Shown here one piece after another: positions 54,924-64,000 of a stretch of DNA of 64,000 nt. Source of the DNA: Perilla frutescens (lineage: Eukaryota > Streptophyta > Magnoliopsida > Lamiales > Lamiaceae). Under the pieces are notes generated by a model. The model made no database searches, was not told the origin of the DNA, and was given only the letters and a program-made list of their open reading frames with translations. A program made the translations under genes and the position numbers. The stretch is taken from contig BRKX01000012.1 of the NCBI GenBank assembly GCA_026008535.1, forward strand, positions 26,875,848 to 26,939,847. Reading direction: 5' to 3'. How positions within the stretch are numbered: the stretch's first letter is position 1; every line of letters starts with the position of its first letter.

Positions 54924-56570
54924 ATGGGTCAAGAAATCAACCCCCAAAACAACCATTACGACCACCACCTCAACGGCGAAGGCCCGCCGCTCCCCGGCGG
55001 CGACCTACCGGAGCTCTTAGTCCTCCGCCCCGGGCTACTCTTCAGAGTATTTGAGCAAGAATTCTTGGCCAAATTCAACGTGCTAAAAGCCTTTGAATCT
55101 CCATTGCCACTAGAAAAGTTCTTACTCGAGCATGCTCAGTCGGTGAAGGCCATTCTTTGCGAAGCAATAGTGACGCGGATAACGGCGGAGCTCCTCCGCC
55201 AGCTGCCAGCGGTGGAGCTGGTCGTCGCCGACGGGACAGGGGTCAATCATATTGACCTGGCGGAATGCCGGAGGCGGGGCATCGCCGTGACCAACACCGG
55301 CGATGTCTTCTCCGAGGACACCGCGGACTACGGCGTCGGGCTGCTGATCAACGTCATGCGGAAGATCTGCGGCGGCGACAGCTTCGTCCGTGGCGGCGCT
55401 TGGCCGGTCAACTCCGAGTTTCCTCTCGGTTTCAAGGTAATTTCTTTTTTCAAGATATATTGGAGTTAATTAAATTGTCATGTGCCCGAATGCGGCACTC
55501 TAGATCTCGTGTTATAAATTAATCACCTTCCGTAAATACTAAATAGTAGTCATTGTTAAGTAACTATATATATATATGTGTGTGTGTGATGTGATTAATT
55601 AATTAAAAAAAAAAAAACGTCGCGTACAATGTCGCTGAATGATATATCAATGAAAGATTAACATAATTTTGAATATAGGATAATTTTATCATGTTTGATA
55701 CTTTTTAAAATTTTCTCTCCCTCTTGCATTTTTACAGTTAATTATCATATAAGACAGATTTCCTTGATTTGGGAAGGATTTTATTGGACCTTCTTATAAT
55801 AGTTACTACATAAAAATGAACGTCGCGACTCACGATCAAAATCACTACACCAAGATCCTATAAATCTTGGGTCGTTTATTTCGTATAGCATTTTAATATA
55901 GTTTGTGGTTTTTAATTACTTCAACTTGTGGTAATTAATAATTATATGAGAGGATGCAAAGAAATAAAATAAGATATTTTTGTGTGACATTTTCTTATAC
56001 CAATGATTTGGATATTACAATATTTTCTCTCAACTATTTCAGCTACGAGGCAAACGAGTTGGAATAGTAGGTTTGGGCAATATAGGCACAAAATTAGCAA
56101 AAAGGCTCGAGGCATTTGGTTGCAAAGTCTCATACAATTCAAGAACCAAGAAATCATCGGTGAACTACGATTTCTACCCAACTGCCCGCGATCTCGCATC
56201 TCATTCCGACATACTAATCATTTGTTGCTCATTGACCGAGAAAACGCGTCATATAATAAACGACGACGTGATAACTGCCCTAGGAAAGGACGGTATCCTT
56301 ATTAACATAGGGCGGGGCCCGATCATCGACGAGAAAGTGCTGGTAAAGCACTTGGTGGAGGGAACCCTTGCCGGCGCCGCGATGGATGTGTACGAGAACG
56401 AACCACGTGTCCCTCCCGAGCTTTTTGGGTTGGGCAACGTGGTGTTGTCACCCCATCGCGGCGCCTTCACTGAGGAGGCGTTTATTGATGCATTCAAGAT
56501 TGTGAACGGGAATTTGGACGCCTTCTTCTCGAATACCCCTTTGATTACCCCCGTTAGTACAAATGAATGA
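54924..56570 (+). CDS. Glyoxylate/hydroxypyruvate reductase, HPR3-like
   Basis: Two exons, 54924-55436 and 56043-56570, joined in phase 0, give 346 residues of a D-isomer 2-hydroxyacid dehydrogenase. The N-terminal catalytic half has ADGTGVNHIDLAECRRRGI and EDTADYGVGLLINV. The nucleotide-binding half has the Rossmann motif GIVGLGNIG (Gly181, Gly183, Gly186), and an Arg in YNSRTKK (Arg205) that favours NADP(H). The catalytic triad is Arg262 (NIGRGPIID), Glu291 (ENEPRVP) and His309 (LSPHRG). VLKAFESPLPLEKFL and FSEDTADY fit the HPR3 subgroup better than peroxisomal HPR1 or the HPR2/HPPR subgroup, whose members reduce hydroxyphenylpyruvate in Lamiaceae. No peroxisomal SKL end is present (ends STNE), so a cytosolic or plastid bypass of photorespiration is likely. 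Exon 1 is much more GC-rich than its surroundings. Confidence 0.9.
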
Positions 56571-57411
56571 TTCAATTCGTTTTAATTTGGGAAACATGGA
56601 GATTAATTAATGGACAGCAAATGATGAGATGCTAGTCCTTTCATTTATTATTTGTGTTTAATCAATTATTAGATTGGAAAAGAAATTTGGAGTGGGATAT
56701 ATGGTAATAGATTTTCAATGAAAGTGTATTGATTGTAATTGACGAAATGTGTCTCATTCTTTATGATTTTTTTGTTATCATGTCACTTGTTTGAGAATTA
56801 ATTTTACTATCGTTTCTTTAATTTTCTTCTTCTTCTTAGGGAAATATAGATACATGTGAAAACTTGATCTAAAATTATTTATTATTAATTAGATCTAAAT
56901 GCATAGCCTTGCCTTATAGATTACATCATCAATAGGCCATTTCAAAATATTATTGAAGTTACAATATGTTGTCTCTCCTTCCATTTCTGTCGCAATGTGT
57001 TTATTTATTATTGTACCTAAATAGGGACAATTATCAAAAGGCGCCATTAATATTAATGTAATCCATGCAGCTCCCACTAATATATTTGGACGACAATTCA
57101 GGAAACGTCTCCTTATAATTAGCAATCACAATAACTTTAGGCAGGAGCTTAATTAATTTGCTACTAAAAATTAACGAAGAGAGAGAAAACGGAAACAACT
57201 TTTCACAATCGATCACTATGTAATTAATCATTATTTTAGCTAGATCGAAAGCGTGATAAAATGGAGCCCAGCAAAATTGAATTATATATGCAATTACAGC
57301 GACGTACAAGTTGTGAATTAAAATTGGAACTACCCCTTAAAAAAGAGAAAAATAAATAAATGTTGAAATTGGAATTAGTTGGAGGAACGTGCATGATGAA
57401 GAGGTGGTAGG

Positions 57412-57447
<36 letters not shown>

Positions 57448-57799
57448 CTGCTGAAAGGGAAGGCGCGTGATCCGACAACCTTGTGTGGTTTGGTTGTTTG
57501 GTGGAATGTTTTAATATTTTGATTTTTTTTAATGGATCTATTTATTTGTTTTATTGGTCATGTTTTAATCGTTGTTTCGACAATTTAAAGCCATATATAG
57601 AGTATAGTACATAATTATGTAATTTTTTGGATGTTTATTACAAATTATTAGTTAGTTTTATATTTCTACTCAACTAAATTTGCATTTTAAGAAATTTAAT
57701 AGTAATTTTCAAAGCGGAGTTTAATTATTTCTTAATTAATTAATTAAATGACATGATCAGTTATATGATATTTAAAAATAAAATGGACATGATCAGTTA
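56571..57799. other. Intergenic with (GA)n tract
   Basis: Contains the 3' flank of the HPR3-like gene and a (GA)n run of about 31 bp at 57416-57446. A 16-bp direct repeat GACATGATCAGTTATA occurs at 57750-57765 and 57786-57801, just before the LINE. No gene is supported. Confidence 0.5.
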
Positions 57800-59939
57800 T
57801 AGGAGGGGTCTTTTGCATGGAGATTAAGGTTGTTTAGCGGGCTCCTTCAATTTCACATTTGCAAAATGAAGTATGCTATTTTGTCGAGTTTCACGTATTG
57901 AATGTGTTGCGTTGAAGGAAGTCTTACATATATTTAAGGCTCCTTCAGGACATGCCATTAATTATCGTAAATTTGATATCTTTCTCAGTAGGAATGTGTC
58001 TGCTAATCTATTGATGAGTTGCGTTCAATTCTGAGAGTTTCACTAGAGTAAAATACAGGGCGATATCTTGGTTTTCCTTTTCTAATTGGGCGGAAGAAGC
58101 ATGCTATTTTTTGTTATTTTCAGGATTGTATGTGGCGTAAGCTGTGGGGTTGGAAGGTTTGGCCTCTCTCGAAAGTTGGAAAATAAATTCTTATTAAATT
58201 TGCAACTCAAGCAATTCTTTTTTTTTTTGTATAAGCTCTCTACTTATCCCAATATCTCTTGCTGAAGAGTTGCAAAGGATATTAACTTCATTCTGGTGGA
58301 GCAATAAAAATGATGGTTCGCGGAGTATTAATTGGATGAAGTAGGAAAGACTTTGTATATTTAAGGGGGAAAGTGGTCTTGGTTTTCATAGTTTTCAACT
58401 TTTTAACCTTTGTATATTGGGGCAAAATTGTATGGCTGGCGATTTATTGTTGATCGGATGCTCTAATTAGCAAGGTGCTAAGAGCTAAATATTTTTATCG
58501 GGGAGATTTTTTAAATACCGATCTTGGGCAGTCGGCAAGTATCATTTGGCGGAGCATCTGTTCTTCATAGGATTTGCTTAGAAGGGGGTTGAGGTGGAAA
58601 ATTGGCGATAGTAAGCGTATTAATATGTGGAGTGATGCTTAGATACGTTTTAATTTCAGCTTCTTTATTAAAAATATCCCTCATGTTTTGTTGTTAGATT
58701 TGAAGGTTTGTGATCAATTTATTACTGATTCTTTTTAATGGGATATTTTGTTATTATTTGAATTCTTTAATCCAAATGATGTTGCCGATATTTTATCTAT
58801 TCCGTCGTGTTCTAGAGCTTGCAGTGATCGTGTTATTTAGCATTATTCGAATTAGGGTTGTTATTTAGTGAAGTCTTCTTATTGTCTCACTAGATCGATA
58901 ACTATTTCACCGACTTTTGCTGCGGAAGGAAATTGGAGGCGTCTCTAGAGTTTTAATATTCCTCCTAAACTGAAGTGTTTTCTTTGGTGTGCATTGCGTG
59001 ATTGTTTACCTACACACTCCAATCTTGTTTGTAAAAGGGTCCAAGTGAGTGGAACTTGCGGGCTTTGTGCTTCTAACCTTGATAACAACTTCCACATTTT
59101 TGTGCTTTATGGTATGGCAAGTAGTTGATAGGAGTTGGTGGAGTTGAAGGGGTTGTTATGGAGTTTCATTGATTAGTTTGATAACTTTCATGATTTCTTA
59201 TTTGGAGTTATGGAAAAATTACAACCTGAAGTGATTTCTATTCTCGCCATGACTATTTGGCAACTTTGGATGGAACAAAATTTTAAGGTTTGGGAGGGGA
59301 AAGTGAGATCTGAATGTGTTATAGTTGCAAGTGGTTGGGATTGTTTGATGGAATGACACTTGGCTAGGTCATCCAGGTGTTTTAATAATGGTAGTAGTGG
59401 TTCAAATGTTCATTGTGAGAGTTGGCACAATCCACCATGTACTTTTTATAAAATTAATATTGATGTTGGTTTCTTTACTGATATTAACGAAAGGAGTTTT
59501 GAGGTAGTCGTTTGTAATGATATTGGTGGTTTTGTTATATCCATGACTAGTTGTCTTCTGGGGTGTTTGCGAGTCGATGAGGGTAAAGCATTAGGTTTGC
59601 ATGAGGCTCTTTCATGGATTAAATCTTTTGGCATCCATCGTGATATTTTCGAAATTGATTCCAAAGTGGTGGTTGATACGGTGACATCTTCTTCGTCGAC
59701 CATTTCTAAATTTGGTTTAATTATTTCCAATTGTCACAAATTTTTTTAGGATTCACATTATTTTTCTCTTAAGTTGGTCCATCGGGATGCCAAATGCGTG
59801 ATACATAGAATAGCCAGAGCTGCTCATGATTTTCTAAACCCTTATAGTTAGGTTAAGCCTCCGCCTTTTGCGGTAGGCTTTCTCAATAATTTTTATTCTT
59901 GTGGTTCTTAATAAAGTATCATTTTAGTTGTAAAAAAAA
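57800..59939 (+). pseudogene. 5'-truncated L1-type LINE ending in poly(A)
   Basis: It begins within the reverse transcriptase: RAPSISHL near 57838 and the F-A-D-D-S catalytic box, now FAK-stop-S, near 57855. Then come APSGHAINYRKFDIF, the WRKLWGWKVWPLSKVGK segment near 58134, and the zf-RVT-like block FNIPPKLKCFLWCALRDCLP near 58954. An RNase H domain (FYKINIDVGF, EGKALGLHEALSW, DSKVVVDTV, HRDAKCVIHRIARAA) lies in 59440-59820. The copy ends with AATAAAGTATCATTTTAGTTGT and nine A residues at 59931-59939. Many stops and frameshifts make it dead. The reverse-transcriptase start is missing through 5' truncation. No clear target duplication was found. Confidence 0.85.
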
Positions 59940-60034
59940 ACTTATATTTACAACTAATCAATTATACGAGTGTTTCATCATTTAAGTAATCAAGTTAAAG
60001 CTATCTTATATTTTGGAAAAAATATTTATAGTGT

Positions 60035-60075
60035 ATACACGCTATTTAAACTATAGTCTATACACGCTATTTAAA
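60035..60075. repeat. Short tandem duplication
   Basis: TATACACGCTATTTAAACT occurs twice in tandem, with the intervening ATAGTC. Confidence 0.7.
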
Positions 60076-60095
60076 CTGCATATAACAGCAACCTT

Positions 60096-60175
60096 TTTCA
60101 ATGGTGGTCGACCGTCACATAGACATAAATATTTAAAAAAAAAAAAATTTTAATAATTGTTAAGGGTGGTCGACC
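60096..60175. repeat. Inverted repeat around GGTCGACC
   Basis: AATGGTGGTCGACC on the left is mirrored by GGTGGTCGACCACCATT on the right, with an A/T-rich loop of about 50 bp. It would form a strong hairpin and may be the core of a small MITE or foldback element. Confidence 0.6.
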
Positions 60176-60816
60176 ACCATTGTAATCAGACCATGGGGGT
60201 CCTCCAAAACCTCCACTCCCGGCCAATGGCATGGAGACATATGTCTTCATTCTATTGGTCAATTAAATTTGGTATATCTTTTATATAATATAATAAAAAT
60301 AAATAAAAAAATATACTAAAATTTATATTTTTTCATTCTCTATAAATAGAGATCAATTTTGCTATCTTTCAACACACTTCAAAATTCTCTCATTTTTCTC
60401 TACATATTGTATCTATTCTTTCTTTCTCTAGTTTTCTATGCATTCCCATTGTTGCAATCTATGTTATTTATTTCGTTTGAAATATTTTGGTAGTGGCTTT
60501 TTTATTTTTATTTATTGCTCGATTTTTCTTTTTTAAATATTTTCAATTTGTTATTATAATTATAATTTTTATATTATTTTTATTACAAGTAATATTTTAA
60601 TCTTAAAACTAAACTAAAATAAATTAATTATATATAATGTTGTGATTGGATGGTCATGGACATAACATGTAAAATAGGTGTGGTAAGGTTGGGGTGAATA
60701 TCGGTGATGTGGAAGATATATAAATTAATTAAATATTAAAATAATTGGATGATTGGGGCAATTGTTGTAAGAGATCGTCTTAGTTCATGGATGTTCCAAT
60801 TTAGTGTTGTTTAATA
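60176..60816. other. Intergenic with a possible unlinked promoter
   Basis: CTCTATAAATAGAGATC near 60340 is an excellent TATA context followed by a CT-rich leader-like stretch, but no open frame follows. It is possibly the 5' end of a decayed transposon. Confidence 0.3.
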
Positions 60817-61173
60817 CTCCCTCCGTCCCAAAATTATAGTCCCTTACTATATTTAAACTAAAATACAATGTTATTTGACACATATAACCTTATTCAATTT
60901 ACCCTATTAAATTAGAATTAATAATATGGTCAACATGAAATTGTGTGAAATGATTAAAGTCTCCATTTAATCTTAACATTCACCAATGTAAATTAAATGA
61001 TGGAATGTATATATACAAAATTAAGAGTCAAACAATTCATTAACACATTAAATAACTAGTGAAAAGGGTTATTATCATAATTAGGGGTAGAATGGGAATT
61101 ATATACAACATTAAATATGATTTCTTAATCTGTGTGAATTATTAAAAAGGCTATAATTCTGGGACGGAGGGAG
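60817..61173. mobile_element. Stowaway MITE (Tc1/mariner), 357 bp
   Basis: Terminal inverted repeats are CTCCCTCCGTCCCAAAATTATAG and its mirror ending GGGACGGAGGGAG, the canonical Stowaway terminus. The TA dinucleotide flanks both sides (60815-60816 and 61174-61175). No coding. Confidence 0.97.
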
Positions 61174-61175
61174 TA

Positions 61176-61629
61176 TAATTTATTTATAATATATGCAAAA
61201 TTAATATTGAAGTGACGCCATGTCACAATTTACAACCAAACTTGTATATTATTTATGATGATCCATGTCATATTAGTTTACACAACATGAATATAGATTT
61301 TTTCCCTTTTCTACATAATCACTGAGGTGGTAGATGTGGACATGTGGATGTGGTTGATGTGCTCATTTATTGTTTTCAAAGTATAATTTTCATTTTTATT
61401 CATAATTAAAAAATAAATACGCATTAAATCCTCCAATACTTGTGAAGATAAATGGTAAAGTAATGTATTATCCTTTTGATTTCCAGTTCAGTGACTAAAA
61501 CAATAGTGCTACGGGTCCCTTTTTTAAACCATTTAAATTGGTTCGATTTCAGTCCAATGTCCGGTGCACAGACACAAACACATAAATTTTACTCAAGATG
61601 ACCCATTTAATTGTACTATAAAAATAAAA

Positions 61630-61661
<32 letters not shown>

Positions 61662-62640
61662 ATTCTAAATCATAAAAATAAAATAAATCTTACTATATCT
61701 AAAAGTAAGATAATTTAATAAATCTTACTATATCTATTTTTTCCGCTCAAACCATCTAACTCCCAAATTAGAAAATTTAATAGTATTTATTTTGCTTAAT
61801 TAATAAGACCAATAGTGTATTTTAATAAAAGAAAAAGTAAAGCAATAATTAGTTAGATTGGAAATCAATAATTATTTCCTAATAGTAAAATGTTTAGTTT
61901 AGTTAAATTACAAATTAAAAGATAAATTTCGTAATTGATAATGTTTAATGAATTAACTATGAATAATTTTAGTCAATCTATTGTCAATCCAAATGTTTAA
62001 GCAGGGAAAGTTTGTTTTTGTTCCAAGAACCAATAATGAAGTTTTTGTTACGTGTAATGATTTCTGTTTGTTGATGTTATGAATTCATCTTTTGTTTTAT
62101 TTTATTTTGAGGGTTTCAAGGAAATTTAATAAGATTTTAATTTGTTGTTAGTGAATTAGCACTAGGCATGCATATTAACAGTAATATTTGTAGAGTTATT
62201 TTTATCAAATTTGATGCATGTATGTGGTTTCTACGTGTTAAATATATACTCCTAATTAAAATGAAAAATGTAGCGTATTTAATATTTGTTCCGTCAATTA
62301 TAATATCGTATAAACATTTTTGTTTAATTTATTTCATATTTTTATTATAAAATATTGATGTACATTTTAATATGATTGTTGATTTTTATTTCATTAAAAT
62401 GCTTAAATGAAATTTAATAAGGTTTCAGTTATTGTTTGTGAATTAGTAATAGACATTTTTAAAATTTTAAATTCTCTAAATTTAAAATATATTTAATATC
62501 TAATAATAATATTAAATTGATAAAGACAAATGTTAAAATATTGCACTTGATTTCAACTAGAAGACAAGATGGAAAATCCATTGTTGGGTCTCACAATTTA
62601 TAATTTATTTATGTACAATAATAATATTTGTTAATTTTTT
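61176..62640. other. AT-rich intergenic sequence
   Basis: A TA run of about 26 bp lies near 61635-61661. No gene or element was recognised. Confidence 0.45.
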
Positions 62641-62686
62641 AATGTGGGATTTGTAGATCCGAAAATCTGCAATTAATTGTATCAGT

Positions 62687-62704
62687 TCGGAACAGCGGCC
62701 AATC
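62687..62704 (-). other. Possible primer-binding site of the Tat-like element
   Basis: On the minus strand TTGGCCGCTGTTCCGAA follows the LTR end and resembles the degenerate TGGCGCCGTTGCCGGG site used by Tat/Athila elements. It is diverged, so the assignment is tentative. Confidence 0.35.
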
Positions 62705-63297
62705 TGTGAAACAAAATCAGAAAAAAAATGTAAGAGCCAAAGACCGTCGGGGGGAGGGGGGTGACGATCGTTGGGCCTCCGACACTCAAGTCAGGAAACG
62801 AAAAGGAGAAGAAAGCGATAAGATATGAAACAATTGAATAATTAAGCCAGTGACTAGAAATCGAGAGAACGTCGTTCAAATCTAGAAAAACGTAGGGAAG
62901 AAGCCTGGATATTGAATCGCTTGAGTGATTGAGTGGAATTAGGGTATGATGTGAAGCTTGTGGGTATTTCATCGTGGTCGTCAAATGAGGAGGGAGGTCT
63001 CCTTTTATAGAGAGATGTAGTGTTAAGGTTCACGTAAATTACGAGAGCGGTTGAGGCAGGATCTCATTTGTTTGATCACGTCAACCCTTCTAGGTAATGC
63101 GGACGGCTAATTCAAAGTAATTCAAATTACCCAATCTTTATGAGGTTGCTCGGTTAAACGACAATATTTAACCCTTGTGGACCAGCGTAGTGGGCTGACA
63201 AAAAATAGCCACTACAGTTAGTCCCTCATTGTCTAGGTTCCAGCATGGGAGCTGGACAATGAACCATAATGCAAATAAAACATTTACGGACATAAGA

Positions 63298-63650
63298 CGC
63301 TGAAGCTCTGAACGCAAGCTGCAAGGTGAGATGGTCAAGGCTTTGAAGATAAATCATAAGACTGAACACGTACCGAAGCCCCGAGTACAGGCCATGAAGT
63401 TGAACGACCCAAGTTATAAAATAACTTGGAGGTCGAATGCCTAAACTTTGAATGCAAGCTATAAGGTAGGACGATCGAGGCTTTGAAAGCAAACCGTAAG
63501 ATCGAACACCGAAGCCCCGAGTATAGGCTATGAAGCTGAACAACCCAAGTTATAAAATAACCAGGAGGTCGAACGCCTAAGCTTTGAGCGCAAGCTGTAA
63601 GGTAGGACGATCGAGGTTTTGAAAGCAAACCGTAAGATCGAACACCGTAA
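63298..63650. repeat. Tandem repeat, 136-bp period, about 2.5 copies
   Basis: CGAAGCCCCGAGTA starts units at 63374 and 63510, each continuing through CCCAAGTTATAAAATAAC, GGAGGTCGAA and GCAAACCGTAAGATCGAACA. A partial older copy precedes at 63298. Each unit also contains a weaker internal GCAAGC...TAAGGT repeat. Such arrays occur in the U3 part of Tat-type LTRs. Confidence 0.85.
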
Positions 63651-63689
63651 ATCTAATATTGTTTGTCATAAGTCACTATTTTTTGCCAA

Positions 63690-64000
63690 ACGCACACATG
63701 ATTGACCTTGATGCTTTTAAGACCCTAGGGTCAACATTTGGCGTAGTAGACCCTATGGTTGACATTTGGCTTAGTTGACCATAGGGTCGATTTTTGATGT
63801 AGTAGACCCTAGGGTACGTAGTAGAACCTGGGGTCGATATTTAGCGTAGTAAACCCTAGGGTCGATTTTTGACGTAGTAGACCCTAGGGTACGCAATAGA
63901 TTCAAGGGTCAATTTTTGACGTAGTAGACCCTAGGGTCGATTTTTGACGTAGTAGACCATAGAGTCGATTTTTGACATAGTAGACCCCAGGGTACGCAAT
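63690..64000. repeat. Tandem array of about 30-bp CCCTAGGGTCGATTTTTGAC-type units
   Basis: GTAGTAGACCCTAGGGTCG and ATTTTTGACGTAGTAGACC repeat about nine or ten times with drift and continue to the window edge. The CCCTAGGG core is palindromic. It is part of, or next to, the LTR. Confidence 0.85.

Larger units (their letters stand above)
62705..64000 (-). mobile_element. LTR of a Tat-like Ty3/gypsy element, running off the edge
   Basis: On the minus strand a TATA box (CTCTATAAAAGGAGACC near 63010) is followed by a leader and by TGACTTGAGTGTCGGAGGCC near 62790, CCCCCCTCCCCCCGACGGTC, and an end ...TTTCACA near 62705. This TATA, leader, GACTTGAG(T/C)GTCGGAG order is characteristic of Tat/Athila-clade LTRs in plants. 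The upstream half consists of two tandem repeat arrays. The partner LTR and coding region would lie outside the window or are deleted. Confidence 0.6.

Noticed and set aside
60340..60480. Strong TATA context suggesting a gene
   Set aside because: No open frame or splice-compatible coding follows in the next 400 bp.
63690..64000. Telomere-like repeats
   Set aside because: The core is CCCTAGGG in a 30-bp unit, not the plant CCCTAAA heptamer.
1..64000. CRISPR arrays, bacterial operons or organellar insertions
   Set aside because: No regular short repeats with unique spacers, no operon-like gene packing, and no rRNA, photosystem or respiratory-chain genes were seen.

Overview
This window looks like nuclear DNA of a flowering plant, most likely a eudicot. 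Its protein-coding genes have GT-AG introns and very AT-rich intergenic sequence, and each recognisable gene has a clear plant relative. No organellar, rRNA or prokaryotic sequence was seen. All identifications come from reading motifs by eye; no alignment or database search was run.

Layout. 1-24 kb is essentially a transposon graveyard: a SINE cluster with tandem duplications (0.9-1.7 kb), a Tourist-like MITE (2.1-2.4 kb), a gag-less Ty1/copia element with both LTRs and target duplication (2.4-6.1 kb), a SINE with exact flanking repeats (6.5 kb), a long-inverted-repeat DNA element (about 7.6-12.2 kb) whose left arm was split by a Ty3/gypsy-type solo LTR, a LINE (12.2-20.0 kb) split by a three-LTR array that itself carries an 8-bp-TSD MITE, and two further hAT-like elements (20.5-22.9 and 23.2-24.0 kb).

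25-57 kb is the genic part: a small secreted glycine-rich protein gene (25.4 kb, +), a hemerythrin-domain protein gene (28.6-30.9 kb, -) with three CACGTG elements upstream, a DYW-type PPR protein gene resembling At4g21065 (38.3-40.2 kb, +), a small acidic protein gene (40.4 kb, -), the R-SNARE gene VAMP727 (42.0-44.7 kb, -), and an HPR3-like hydroxypyruvate/glyoxylate reductase gene (54.9-56.6 kb, +). Mutator-like elements sit between them: MULE-1 (32.3-35.9 kb), MULE-2 (48.1-52.3 kb) and a short non-autonomous one (47.0-47.9 kb), each with an exact 9-bp target duplication. A Tourist/Harbinger-like element abuts MULE-2.

57.8-64 kb returns to repeats: a 5'-truncated LINE ending in poly(A), a Stowaway MITE, and a Tat-like Ty3/gypsy LTR with two kinds of tandem repeat running off the right edge.

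The host genes do not form a pathway. From memory, the hemerythrin and VAMP727 genes are immediate neighbours in Arabidopsis (At3g54290 and At3g54300), so their proximity here may be conserved microsynteny loosened by transposon insertion and an intervening PPR gene. The most interesting unit is MULE-1, which pairs a decayed mudrA-like transposase with an intact, spliced, convergently oriented GRF-type zinc-finger gene inside the same terminal inverted repeats.
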